Source: a bacterium
GTDB lineage: Bacteria > Bdellovibrionota > UBA1018
Reading direction: 5' to 3'
NCBI GenBank assembly: GCA_019751945.1
Contig: JAIEMT010000014.1
Location: forward strand, 118,686-182,685
DNA: 64,000 nucleotides
The translations under genes were made by a program, and so were the position numbers. Within the stretch, counting starts at the first letter, position 1; each line of letters begins with the position of its first letter. The notes beneath the pieces are model-generated. The model searched no databases. It had not been told where the DNA came from and was given only the letters and a program-made list of their open reading frames with translations. Positions 7,736 through 16,535 of the stretch are shown here, piece after piece.

Positions 7736-10489
7736 ATGGCTTTAGATCCTTCGAAGTACCCTCCGTCGAATACGCTCTACCTCGTTGATATCAGCTCGTT
7801 CATCTTTCGAGCGTTTTACGCCATTCGCACACTGAGCAATCGGAAGGGCGAACCGACGAATGCGGTCTATGGCGTGCTTCAAATGCTGACGAAGCTTGTG
7901 GATGATGCCAATCCTCAGTACCTCGCCATTGTTTATGATTCGAAGGAACCAGGAGTGCGAAAGCAACTCTATGCGGATTACAAAGCCAATCGCAGTGCAC
8001 CTCCGGATGATTTGCTTCCTCAGTTTGCTCGCATTGATGAGTTGGTGAGTAGTTTGGAAATGCCTTCTTGCCGTTTGTCGGGCATGGAAGCCGATGATTT
8101 GATTGCTACGCTCACTCGCAAGTGGTTGGCCGAATCGGCGGAACATCAGGTGGTCATCGTGAGTGGTGATAAGGACTTGATGCAGTTGGTGAACGGGCGC
8201 GTGAAGGTTTGGGACACGATGAACGGAAAGTTCTACGGAACTCCGGAAGTCGTAGAAAAATTCGGCGTCAACCCCGCTCAAGTTTTGGATTACCTGTCGT
8301 TGGTGGGGGACAGTTCGGACAATATTCCGGGTGTGCCCAGTATTGGTCCGAAGACAGCTACGGATTTACTCAAAGAGCATGGCACGCTTGAAGCGATTTT
8401 AGATGCTGCCAAACAAGAAAAGATTTCTGGAAAGAAGGGCGAGGTTCTTCGCAAGCACGTGCAAGACGCAGAGCTTTCGAAAAAGCTGGCGACACTTCAT
8501 TCGGATTTGAAGGTCGATCTGGATCGTTCGAAGCTGAAGTTTAAAATGGCCGTGAGTGAGAAGGCCATCGATCTCTTCAAAGAGCTCGACTTTCACACGA
8601 TGGTGAAAAAGTACACGGCTCAAGAATTTCCGGGCATGGAGCTTTCGAGTGCGCCTCCTTCCACCGCTGAAGTCGCTGCGGTGAAAATGAAAACACCGAC
8701 AGGTTTGAAGTTTGAAACCATTGCCACGGAAAAAGACCTCGATGCGGTGATTGCGAAGATTCTTAAGCGCGGAGAGTGTGGCTTTGACACTGAAACAGAT
8801 TCCCTCAATCCCCGGGTGGCAAAACTGGTTGGGATTGCACTTTCTTGCGATTTAGAGAGTGGCTACTACATTCCACTCGAGCACCGCGAGGGAAGGCAGC
8901 TTCCAAAGAAGATCGTTTTAGAAAAGCTCCGTCCGATTCTTGAGAATCCAAAGATTAAGAAGATTGGTCAAAATTTAAAATTCGATTACAGCATAATGAG
9001 CGCCCAAGGCGTCGTGATGGATGGAATTGGCGCCGACACCATGGTTGCCGCGTACATTATCCAGCCCGAGAGTCGTCACAACCTTCAGGCCTTGTCTCGG
9101 CAGTATCTCGACTATGAAGTGATGACCTATGAAGAGGTTTGCGGAAAGGGAAAAGACGAAATTACTTTCGATCAGATTCCGATCGAGAAGGCGACTCGTT
9201 ACTCTGCAGAAGATGCGTGGGTAGCACTCAAGCTCTGGCACACGCAGCAACCTCTCCTAGAAAAAGAGCGGTTGATGGAAGTTTTTGCAGAGGTGGATCT
9301 TCCACTAGTTCCTGTCTTGGCTCGGATGGAAATGCAGGGCGTTGCTATTGATGAGCCCTATTTGAAAGGGCTTTCACAAGAATTTGAGACGGATCTGAAA
9401 AAAATCGAAGAGAGAATAGGGGCCTATACCTCGAAGCCTATTAATTTGAATTCGACGAAGCAGCTTGCTCAGCTCCTATTTGAAGAATTGAAGCTCCCCG
9501 TGCAGAGTAAAACCAAAACGGGCTATTCCACCGATGCTTCTGTTTTAGAGGCGCTTTCTTCGTTGCATGAGGTGCCCCGGCTCCTTTTGGAATACCGAGA
9601 AATTACGAAATTAAAAGGAACCTATGTGGACCCTTTGCCGACCCTTCGAGATCCGGTGACGGGAAAGATTCATGCAGGTTTTCACCAGACAGTGGCTGCA
9701 ACGGGTCGATTGTCTAGTTCAGACCCCAATTTACAGAATATTCCAATTCGTTCCGATCGAGGAAAACGCATTCGCCAAGCGTTCATTGCTTCGCCCGGAA
9801 ATATTTTGGTGGCTGCGGACTATTCGCAGATTGAGCTTCGCTTGCTAGCTCATATGAGCGGCGATCCGGAACTGGTTCGCTCCTTTCAAAAAGACGAAGA
9901 CATCCATCGCCGGACGGCGAGCGAGATTTTCAGTATTGCACCTGAAAAAGTTTCGGACGAGCAACGAGGAGTAGCTAAGGCGATTAACTTTGGCCTGATG
10001 TACGGCAAAACCCCCTTTGGTCTTTCGCAGGAATTAAAAATTCCCCGGAAGGAAGCTCAAGAGATTATTGATCGATATTTTACTCGCTATAGCGGAGTGA
10101 AGAAATTTTTCGACAAACAGATCAGCGATGCCAAGGAGCGCGGGTGGACTTCCACTCTCAACGGCCGTAAGCGTTACTTCCCGGATATTCATTCGAAGAA
10201 CCACGCCGTTCGACAAAACGCAGAACGCATGGCCTTGAACGCGCCCTTACAGGGCACGGCTGCAGACTTAATCAAACAGGCGATGATTCATTTAGACGAA
10301 CAGCTCACGCGAAAAGGGTTTCAGGCCCGACTCATCATTCAAGTGCACGACGAGCTTCTCATTGATTGCCCGAAGAAAGAGGAAGAACCCGTGAAGGCGC
10401 TCCTCATTCATACGATGGAAAACGCTATGAAGCTTTCCGTTCCATTGAAAGTGAACGCTTCCAGTGGGCCTACCTGGAACGATCTCTAG
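7736..10489 (+). CDS. polA: DNA polymerase I
   Basis: 917 residues, full length. Residues 1-300 form the 5'-3' exonuclease, with 'GMEADDLIATL' and 'GDSSDNIPGVPSIGPKTA' (helix-hairpin-helix). Residues about 320-500 form the 3'-5' exonuclease, with active-site residues kept in 'CGFDTETDSL', so proofreading is likely intact. The polymerase part has motif A 'VAADYSQIELRLLAH', motif B 'RGVAKAINFGLMYG' and motif C 'IIQVHDELLID'. It fills repair gaps and removes RNA primers. Its TAG overlaps the convergent FecR gene's stop in the palindrome CTAG. Confidence 0.98.
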   Translation: MALDPSKYPPSNTLYLVDISSFIFRAFYAIRTLSNRKGEPTNAVYGVLQMLTKLVDDANPQYLAIVYDSKEPGVRKQLYADYKANRSAPPDDLLPQFARIDELVSSLEMPSCRLSGMEADDLIATLTRKWLAESAEHQVVIVSGDKDLMQLVNGRVKVWDTMNGKFYGTPEVVEKFGVNPAQVLDYLSLVGDSSDNIPGVPSIGPKTATDLLKEHGTLEAILDAAKQEKISGKKGEVLRKHVQDAELSKKLATLHSDLKVDLDRSKLKFKMAVSEKAIDLFKELDFHTMVKKYTAQEFPGMELSSAPPSTAEVAAVKMKTPTGLKFETIATEKDLDAVIAKILKRGECGFDTETDSLNPRVAKLVGIALSCDLESGYYIPLEHREGRQLPKKIVLEKLRPILENPKIKKIGQNLKFDYSIMSAQGVVMDGIGADTMVAAYIIQPESRHNLQALSRQYLDYEVMTYEEVCGKGKDEITFDQIPIEKATRYSAEDAWVALKLWHTQQPLLEKERLMEVFAEVDLPLVPVLARMEMQGVAIDEPYLKGLSQEFETDLKKIEERIGAYTSKPINLNSTKQLAQLLFEELKLPVQSKTKTGYSTDASVLEALSSLHEVPRLLLEYREITKLKGTYVDPLPTLRDPVTGKIHAGFHQTVAATGRLSSSDPNLQNIPIRSDRGKRIRQAFIASPGNILVAADYSQIELRLLAHMSGDPELVRSFQKDEDIHRRTASEIFSIAPEKVSDEQRGVAKAINFGLMYGKTPFGLSQELKIPRKEAQEIIDRYFTRYSGVKKFFDKQISDAKERGWTSTLNGRKRYFPDIHSKNHAVRQNAERMALNAPLQGTAADLIKQAMIHLDEQLTRKGFQARLIIQVHDELLIDCPKKEEEPVKALLIHTMENAMKLSVPLKVNASSGPTWNDL

Positions 10490-11730
10490 AGCTCAATCCC
10501 AATTCCAGCATGCCAGATCTCGACCCGAGTGGTGGGGTTACTGCCATTGCGGCTGTCGAATGTGCTGTAGCCCGCATAAATTCTTCGGACGACGGGGATC
10601 CAGGGAATGTGTGCACCTAGGTGAACTTCTCCGCCGACGTGATCTCCATCCGTGCGCCATTTCTCGTAAATCACGCCGCCCTCCACGTAGAGGAAAAGAT
10701 ATTTTACCTTCACAAATCCCCGCGCAATCCAGCCGCTGGTGCTGTCTTGTTGGCCGGGAGAGTTACTGACGCCAAAACCGCCGATGCCCGGACGGAAATA
10801 AATCTTTGGCAGATAAGGCGTGCCGAAGGAAAGAATTTTAAGCTCGGGATTGAGTGTGATTTCGCCCCCGTTGAGCTTTGTTCTGTTGGTGGAAGGTATT
10901 GTTGTGATGGTCATAAAGCGACCGCCCAAATCGATGTTCCAGAGACGGAAGAAGGGGTCTTCGTTCTTAGCTTCTTCTTTCTTTTCCTCGGGTTTTTGTT
11001 CCAGCTCCTTCTTTTCTTCGAGCTTTGCTTCTGGTTTGTCACTAGGAGCCGCCGATCCCGAATCATTCGATCCCTTGGCAAAATCAGGGAGATCTTTTCC
11101 TTGGAAAACCTTCGCTTCACCGATCCCACTCGGGGTGGCTTCAATCATTTTACCTGCTGCCAGCTGAGTGGAATCTCCAGCAATCAGGGCGTGCTCCGAT
11201 TTCGCGATTTCAACGGTTCCTTGGGTCGTGAAGAAATTAAAATTTCCTGTGGAACCCGCGCCGTTGACGACAAACTCTGTACCCCGGACACCCATCACCG
11301 CACTTCGGGTGCGCAACGTGAATCGAAGCTTCTTTTTCAAGGCCTGATCGACTTGAGAGCTGACTTTGTGAAATCCGCCCTTCACTCCGCCCTCGCGAAG
11401 CGTTCCACTCTGCCCCAGTTTTTCAGCATCTGGATTGATTTCAAATTGGGTGCCGGGAGAAAGGGTGAGGAGATCGCGCTCCTTAGGTTCTGTTTTTCCC
11501 TTTTGGGAGTCGATTTCCAGAATCAAGGTTTGTTTTTCTCCGGCAAAAACAATGTCTCCGACTTGAATAGGATCAGCTTGCTTGATTTGAATTTCTTTTC
11601 CGCCGCGCTCGATTTTAATTTGATTCTGAGGCTCTCCCTGAATTTCAACGAGCTGAACCGTTTTAGCCTCAGCAGAAGAGATCCATCCAAAGATAACGCC
11701 AATAGTCAACACTGTGCGGAAAGTAGTCAT
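10486..11730 (-). CDS. FecR-domain protein with C-terminal beta-barrel-like region
   Basis: I start at the ATG at 11730, which opens a signal peptide ('MTTFRTVLTIGVIFGWISSAEA'); the track start at 11805 would overlap the divergent gene. The product is about 414 residues. The first 200 form a FecR-type domain, with 'TRSAVMGVRGTEFVV' as signature. A Glu/Lys-rich linker follows ('EEKKELEQKPEEKKEEAK'). The last 150 residues alternate polar and aromatic strands and end 'IGIEL', like a small outer-membrane barrel. No sigma factor or TonB receptor is adjacent, so classical Fec signalling is unlikely. Confidence 0.8.
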   Translation of the reverse strand: MTTFRTVLTIGVIFGWISSAEAKTVQLVEIQGEPQNQIKIERGGKEIQIKQADPIQVGDIVFAGEKQTLILEIDSQKGKTEPKERDLLTLSPGTQFEINPDAEKLGQSGTLREGGVKGGFHKVSSQVDQALKKKLRFTLRTRSAVMGVRGTEFVVNGAGSTGNFNFFTTQGTVEIAKSEHALIAGDSTQLAAGKMIEATPSGIGEAKVFQGKDLPDFAKGSNDSGSAAPSDKPEAKLEEKKELEQKPEEKKEEAKNEDPFFRLWNIDLGGRFMTITTIPSTNRTKLNGGEITLNPELKILSFGTPYLPKIYFRPGIGGFGVSNSPGQQDSTSGWIARGFVKVKYLFLYVEGGVIYEKWRTDGDHVGGEVHLGAHIPWIPVVRRIYAGYSTFDSRNGSNPTTRVEIWHAGIGIEL

Positions 11731-11781
11731 AGGTTGTTCTACTTTACTGGGTGCCTTTGATTTGTCAAAATCATTGCCACC

Positions 11782-13434
11782 ATGCGCCGCATGAATGCCC
11801 AGCAAACTGGATGGAGTGTTCTGTTTTTTCTCCTGATATCTTGCGCAGTTCTCTACTCTCAGATTTTTCTATATTCACAGAATACTTTACTTTGGAACGG
11901 GCGATGGATTGTTGAGAAACGAGAGGCAAAAATGCTTCTCATGGGTGCCGACGAAATGCTTTTGTCGCGAGCCCCGCTTTCTCAGAATCAACTCCACTTG
12001 GGAAGTTTCTACGGTTTTCAAAGGCTTCGGTATTACAGAGCGATTCGCCCATCCTCTATCGAGATGGAAGTGGCCGTACCGCAGGGAGGATACCTCGAGC
12101 TTCAGTTGGATTCAGGAAAGGGTGCTTTCTCACTGCTTCGTTTCAGTGCTAGCCCCGAGTTTCCGTCAGGATATTTTTTAGGGAAGGATTCCGAAAAATT
12201 GGAGCTCTTGTCGTCCCTTCCTGAAATTCCAGAAGGAACATGGCAGAGGCTGAAATTCGAGTTTCGAGAAAATCGATGGATTGCCAGTCTCAATTCAAAA
12301 CAATGGTTTGCATTGGAAGACTTGGCACCTCCCCATGGTCAGATGACCTTAGGAACTGGATCTCGAGGTGTCGATATTCGATCCGTTCAAATCGGGGAAG
12401 GTTCTGCGACCACCTTAGAAACATTTGAAAACAGCAGAGATTTCCCACGAGTTTTTCTGTTTTTTCTGTGCGTACTGACTGCTCTGAGCTTGGTGTTGGC
12501 AAAAAGAAGTTCAAAACCTGTTTTTGCGGCTGTCCTGGCGAGCGGTATTTTTTTCTTTCTTGGTGTCGGATACTTCAGTTTTGATTATTTTTACTGGTCT
12601 AAGAAGGAAGTTTGCTCGCTCACTCGTCCTTGGAGTTCAGATTTTCGTTCTCGGTTGGATTTAACCGTTGAAGCCGTTCGGTATGAACTCTTCCAAGGAC
12701 TCGGAAGGTGGATGTCTTACGGGTACCCAGACCTCAGATCGGTGATTGAGGCTCGATATATTCCGAAGCGCTATATCGAGGGGCCGTTTTTCTGTTCTTC
12801 CGGCGGAGAATGCTCTTTTGGCAAAGTGCCTCCTCCTTCAGAAAATCATTCCGCGCGCTGGATGCTAGTGGGAACTTCGCAGGCGATGGGGGCTGGTGCA
12901 AAAAATCTCTCTGAATCTTTTTTTTCGAAGACCCATCAGCTTCTCAGAAAAGAATGGAAGCGTCCCTTAGAAGGGTTGAATATTTCGGTCTCTGGATCGA
13001 ACGGCGTGGACCTCTTTTCTCGTTTCCAGCAAAAGTATCAAGATTTTAGACCGGACTTCATGGTCATTAATCTTTCTATTAATGGTGACGAACCCACGCT
13101 AGAAGCTGGCTTAGAAAAGTTTTTGAATTGGAATCAAATACGGGGGATCCGGACACTGCTCTTGAAGGAAGCGGTAGACCAGGAAAATGACGGATTTAAA
13201 AGGAGATATGAAATCATTTCCCGTTTGGCGCGAAAGTACCAGGTTCCTACCTTAGATATGCATTCGTACCTTTTTGCGCCAGGAGTACGTCAGTCCGGGA
13301 AGATCTGGTGGGACTTGATCCACCTGACTAATTATGGACAAACACTTGTTTCAGAAAAGCTGGCTCCTGCTATTTTGGAAACTTGGACGGACGCTAGTAA
13401 ACCGGGCCCAAGGGGCGGCGTCCCACCCGGGTAA
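11782..13434 (+). CDS. Membrane-anchored SGNH/GDSL-hydrolase-like protein
   Basis: 550 residues. An N-terminal hydrophobic anchor (about 10-30), an extracytoplasmic beta-rich domain, and two further spans at about 215-265. The last 200 residues resemble an SGNH hydrolase: 'WMLVGTSQAMGAG' for the nucleophile block, 'MVINLSINGDEP' for block III and 'WWDLIHLTNYGQ' for the Asp-His block V. The nucleophile block has TSQ rather than GDS, so catalysis needs care. Such domains often deacetylate or acylate cell-surface glycans. It is transcribed divergently from the FecR gene, and its 3' end overlaps the convergent gene by 41 bases. Confidence 0.65.
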   Translation: MRRMNAQQTGWSVLFFLLISCAVLYSQIFLYSQNTLLWNGRWIVEKREAKMLLMGADEMLLSRAPLSQNQLHLGSFYGFQRLRYYRAIRPSSIEMEVAVPQGGYLELQLDSGKGAFSLLRFSASPEFPSGYFLGKDSEKLELLSSLPEIPEGTWQRLKFEFRENRWIASLNSKQWFALEDLAPPHGQMTLGTGSRGVDIRSVQIGEGSATTLETFENSRDFPRVFLFFLCVLTALSLVLAKRSSKPVFAAVLASGIFFFLGVGYFSFDYFYWSKKEVCSLTRPWSSDFRSRLDLTVEAVRYELFQGLGRWMSYGYPDLRSVIEARYIPKRYIEGPFFCSSGGECSFGKVPPPSENHSARWMLVGTSQAMGAGAKNLSESFFSKTHQLLRKEWKRPLEGLNISVSGSNGVDLFSRFQQKYQDFRPDFMVINLSINGDEPTLEAGLEKFLNWNQIRGIRTLLLKEAVDQENDGFKRRYEIISRLARKYQVPTLDMHSYLFAPGVRQSGKIWWDLIHLTNYGQTLVSEKLAPAILETWTDASKPGPRGGVPPG

Positions 13435-13918
13435 GGACTTCCGTGCGGAAGCGAATCCAAGGTTGCTCCACGAGCTTCGCCGCTTTTTTTGAAATTTCAG
13501 GGGGCAGGGGAAGGTTGTGAACCCACTCTTTGGCTTGGAAGATCGCCTCTTCAGCAAGCTGCAACCCGGCCTCATTGTTCCCTCGATGAATTCGAGAATT
13601 TAAATCGATCGGACTTTCAATGTACGCCCGGTAGTGAGGGTACGCCCAAACATGAAAAGTCAGGACCTCTGAAAGTCCCAGCTCTGAGATGGTGCTTTCC
13701 AACTCCGCATACGCCGAACGCTCCGAGCGGGTGTTCTCCGGTGGGTCGAGCGGTCCCAGCTTGTGTAAAACAGAAAGCGTCGGCAGCGGCGGCTCTTCCT
13801 GCTCTCCCGCTGCTTCCAGAATTTCCAAAAGTTCCTCTTCTCCCAAAAGCGCAGCCAAGCGAACCAGGGTTTGCCCGTGAGCCGAGAGTAGCAGGATGAG
13901 GAAATCAACGAGTCTCAT
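13394..13918 (-). CDS. Hypothetical protein
   Basis: 174 residues, largely helical and acidic at the start ('LLGEEELLEILEAAGEQEE'), with no family I recognise. It may begin with a short hydrophobic helix. It is the last gene of the long minus-strand run that includes nusB; it lies 12 bases after the previous gene and overlaps the convergent SGNH-like gene by 41 bases, which is unusual for an invented ORF only in that codon use matches its neighbours. Confidence 0.55.
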   Translation of the reverse strand: MRLVDFLILLLSAHGQTLVRLAALLGEEELLEILEAAGEQEEPPLPTLSVLHKLGPLDPPENTRSERSAYAELESTISELGLSEVLTFHVWAYPHYRAYIESPIDLNSRIHRGNNEAGLQLAEEAIFQAKEWVHNLPLPPEISKKAAKLVEQPWIRFRTEVLTRVGRRPLGPVY

Positions 13919-13930
13919 TACCTTGGGAGG

Positions 13931-14602
13931 TTATGATTTTTTTGATGAAAAGAGAAGTTTCCAGTGAGGGGGAGTGGGTTTTTGTGAGACTCCCGGAAGG
14001 TGTTCTAGGCTGATACTGGGCTCTTTAAAATCAGGTTTCATGACAATGAGCCAGCGCCCCTTCCAGTGGTCTTGGAAACCCGCGACTGCAGCCGCATCTT
14101 GGGCGGCCTCGCAAAAAAGAATCACTCCGTGGGGAAGCATTCCGTCTGAAAGGGCGGTGTTCCAATCCTCGACTTTTTCAATCTGCACCCAGGTATCGAG
14201 CGTCCAAAAGTTCCATCCGAGCGAGGCGGCTTCTGCAGCGATTTCGTTTTCCCAGAGTCGGTCGTAGCGTTCAAACTTTTCCTTTTCGACATAGGAAAAG
14301 AGCTGCTGAGGTAAAAGGCGCGTTCTCTTTTTTAATCGGTCTGCTGTGGAAAACACTTCCATCAGAGCCCCATCGAGCTTGCCAGCGGTTCGGAGCAATT
14401 CGAGCTTATCTTCCCAAACCTTAATTTCCTTGGCTTGGTCTCGATTGCCTTGAGCAAGGCACTTGGATTTCTCTAAATGGAGATCTCGGGAAAGGTCGCG
14501 CAAGATGGCAAGGCGGAGAAGATTGGACTCTTCCATTCCTTGATAGTCATTCCAGCGTTCAGATCGTTGTGCGACCAGATCTTCCAGAGGATTGGCGCTC
14601 AT
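13931..14602 (-). CDS. Hypothetical protein, helical, possible coiled coil
   Basis: 223 residues. The first 130 are strongly charged and helical ('LRLAILRDLSRDLHLEKSKC'), likely a coiled coil. The second half is Trp-rich ('LGWNFWTLDTWVQIE', 'FQDHWKGRWLIVMKP'). No signal peptide or membrane span. Its start overlaps the upstream gene's stop by 4 bases, so the two are translationally coupled. Family unknown. Confidence 0.65.
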   Translation of the reverse strand: MSANPLEDLVAQRSERWNDYQGMEESNLLRLAILRDLSRDLHLEKSKCLAQGNRDQAKEIKVWEDKLELLRTAGKLDGALMEVFSTADRLKKRTRLLPQQLFSYVEKEKFERYDRLWENEIAAEAASLGWNFWTLDTWVQIEKVEDWNTALSDGMLPHGVILFCEAAQDAAAVAGFQDHWKGRWLIVMKPDFKEPSISLEHLPGVSQKPTPPHWKLLFSSKKS

Positions 14603-15063
14603 AGCTCTTCGTCGGAATCCGATTGAAGAATGGGGGAGAGGAGTACAGATCCCGGAACGCGCTTCCGGTAGGCATCCGTATTCTTAATCTTGGTTTGAAC
14701 TTCTTCGATGGGAACTTCTTCAAAGGCTCCGTCATCTTTCTTATCCGCTTGGGCGCGATGTTCCGCCAAGGTCATGAGAGCTTTGATGAGATCCTGATCA
14801 GCAATCGGAATATTTGGAATAATCGAATTCGTGGCCGGAGCAGGCACAACTTTTTTCGGGCTTTCAGCGGCTTTCTTTTTTTCCGCAGCCTCTTCAAGTG
14901 CCTTTGCTTCGGCCTTCAATGCTTCGGTAGCAGCAGCAACCTGAGCCTGAGTAAATGGAGCCAACGAACCCAGTAGTGCCAGATTCTCCAAAGTGGAATC
15001 CAGCCCTTTAGAATTCCCGGCGCCAATCAATTCCTGGATAAGTTTTTTTACTGGAAGGTCCAA
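14599..15063 (-). CDS. Hypothetical protein
   Basis: 154 residues with an Ala/Glu/Lys-rich helix in the middle ('EALKAEAKALEEAAEKKKAA') and acidic tail ('SDSDEEL'). It has no membrane segment or known motif. It overlaps the upstream gene by 16 bases and the downstream one by 4, so it belongs to a tight operon of unknown proteins after nusB. Confidence 0.65.
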   Translation of the reverse strand: MDLPVKKLIQELIGAGNSKGLDSTLENLALLGSLAPFTQAQVAAATEALKAEAKALEEAAEKKKAAESPKKVVPAPATNSIIPNIPIADQDLIKALMTLAEHRAQADKKDDGAFEEVPIEEVQTKIKNTDAYRKRVPGSVLLSPILQSDSDEEL

Positions 15064-15482
15064 AGTTCGATGTCCCCCAGAAGTTTTTGAAGTTTTTCGT
15101 CGCTGATTTTTGCAAAGTCAGTTTTTGAAATACCGATCTGAGTGACCTTGAGTGATTGGAGATTTTTTGAAACCGCGGTCCAATTCTGATCTGTGATTTT
15201 TCCGCGGGATCCATCGTCGGGGAGGTAACCCCCGCCGACGAGGAAGAGGTGAAAAACTTTCTTCCCACGCTGAACCGGAATGTAAACACTTTCACCCGCT
15301 TTGCCGGAGATGGCGCCCGACTTTAAGCAGTTCGAAATGGTTCCTTGAAAGCGCCAATCCAAAAGACCAGCGATACCGTGGAGGGGACGTTCATTTTCGT
15401 GAAAGCTGGCCACAAAGGCCGTGATTTTTCCTTCGGATAGGGCTTGATCTAAACTTTGATCCGCCATGTTGATGATTGGCAT
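15048..15482 (-). CDS. Orphan M17 aminopeptidase N-terminal (macro-like) domain protein
   Basis: 144 residues that look like only the N-terminal domain of leucyl aminopeptidase: 'HENERPLHGIAGLLDWRFQG' followed by 'VYIPVQRGKKVFHLFLVGGG'. The catalytic zinc domain is absent and no second ORF supplies it. The start at 15482 has AGGGGGA ten bases upstream; an ATG five codons in is an alternative. It could be a stand-alone binding domain. Family resemblance is by eye. Confidence 0.6.
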   Translation of the reverse strand: MPIINMADQSLDQALSEGKITAFVASFHENERPLHGIAGLLDWRFQGTISNCLKSGAISGKAGESVYIPVQRGKKVFHLFLVGGGYLPDDGSRGKITDQNWTAVSKNLQSLKVTQIGISKTDFAKISDEKLQKLLGDIELWTFQ

Positions 15483-15539
15483 GCTGCGCAGTCCCCCTGA
15501 GTAAAATTATACTCAAGACTGGGCTGAGAACAAAGCGCT

Positions 15540-15986
15540 CTATTCAGACTCTTTTGAAGAGGAGCCGGGGGCAGAATTTTCCCGGTGGTAGGCGTCCAGA
15601 ATGCCATTAATGAAGCTGGGGCTTTCTGAGGACCCAAACTGCTTCGCCAATTCAATGGCTTCGTCAATACTGACGGAGGCCGGGATGTCTTTGAAGTTCT
15701 GCATCTCGTAGAGCGCCATTCGCAGGAGGTTCCGATCGATCACGCTCATTCGACTCAATTTCCAGTGAGTGGCATGTTTCTCGAGGGTTTGGTCCAAAGC
15801 CTCCCGATGTTGAACGGTGCCGCGCACGAGCTCGCCAGCAAAATCCCGCAGCTTTTCGGGAACCTTAAAATGTTCGAAGTGCTTGTGGATCGCCCCGTCC
15901 AATTCAACGCCAGTCGGAAAGCTCCCCACATCGTATTCATATAAAATTTGAAGCGCTATTTCTCGTGCAAGGTGGCGGGATTTCAT
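15540..15986 (-). CDS. nusB: Transcription antitermination factor NusB
   Basis: 148 residues, typical length. 'REIALQILYEYDVGSF' at the start and 'SRMSVIDRNLLRMALYEM' plus 'SVSIDEAIELAKQFGSSESPSFINGILDA' at the end are the NusB signature. With NusE it binds boxA RNA for rRNA antitermination. It overlaps nrdR by 4 bases, an arrangement common in proteobacteria. Confidence 0.96.
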   Translation of the reverse strand: MKSRHLAREIALQILYEYDVGSFPTGVELDGAIHKHFEHFKVPEKLRDFAGELVRGTVQHREALDQTLEKHATHWKLSRMSVIDRNLLRMALYEMQNFKDIPASVSIDEAIELAKQFGSSESPSFINGILDAYHRENSAPGSSSKESE

Positions 15987-16507
15987 TTCGTCACCTCAGG
16001 AGCATCGCTTTTTCCGTCTTTAAAAATTGGGAAGGTGGGTTCGTTATCCGGAATGGGTTGGGGTTCCGTTTGTTGCAGCTCGGCTACAAATTCCTCAACA
16101 TCCCGAAACTCTCGATACACAGATGAAAAGCGAACGTACGCGACTTTGTCGATCTGGTGTAATTCGCTCATCACCATCTGCCCAATGGTTTTTGCAGGAA
16201 TTTCTTTTAACCCAATGCTCTGCATTTTCTTTTCGATGCGACCGACTGTTTCTTCGAGCATCTGAGTTGTCACGGGCCGCTTTTGGCAGGCCTTCATCAA
16301 GCCGCTCAAGATTTTATCGCGATCATAAGTTTCTCGACGGCCATCTTTTTTTATGACGACCGGCATGACTTCTTCAACGCGTTCGTAGGTGGTGAATCGG
16401 CCCTCGCAGCGGAGACACTCTCGGCGACGGCGGGTGAGGTCGGCCGTCTGATTGAGACGCGAATCGATCACCTTCGTATCGGGAGTAGAGCAATAGGGGC
16501 ACTTCAT
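15983..16507 (-). CDS. nrdR: Transcriptional repressor NrdR
   Basis: 174 residues. A zinc ribbon opens the protein ('MKCPYCSTPDTKVIDSR' and 'RRRECLRCEGRFTTYER'), followed by an ATP-cone domain ('VIKKDGRRETYDRDKI'). NrdR senses dATP/ATP and represses ribonucleotide reductase genes at NrdR boxes. The C-terminus is extended by about 20 residues beyond the usual 150. It sits between glyA and nusB, a well-known neighbourhood. Confidence 0.96.
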   Translation of the reverse strand: MKCPYCSTPDTKVIDSRLNQTADLTRRRRECLRCEGRFTTYERVEEVMPVVIKKDGRRETYDRDKILSGLMKACQKRPVTTQMLEETVGRIEKKMQSIGLKEIPAKTIGQMVMSELHQIDKVAYVRFSSVYREFRDVEEFVAELQQTEPQPIPDNEPTFPIFKDGKSDAPEVTK

Positions 16508-16535
16508 GACTGACTCCCCTTGTATCCTAATCGAC

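Noticed and set aside
10621-11760. 379-residue plus-strand ORF opposite the FecR gene
   Set aside because: It is a shadow: composition is Phe/Leu-rich from the complement of the Lys/Glu-rich linker, and it has no ribosome site or family features.
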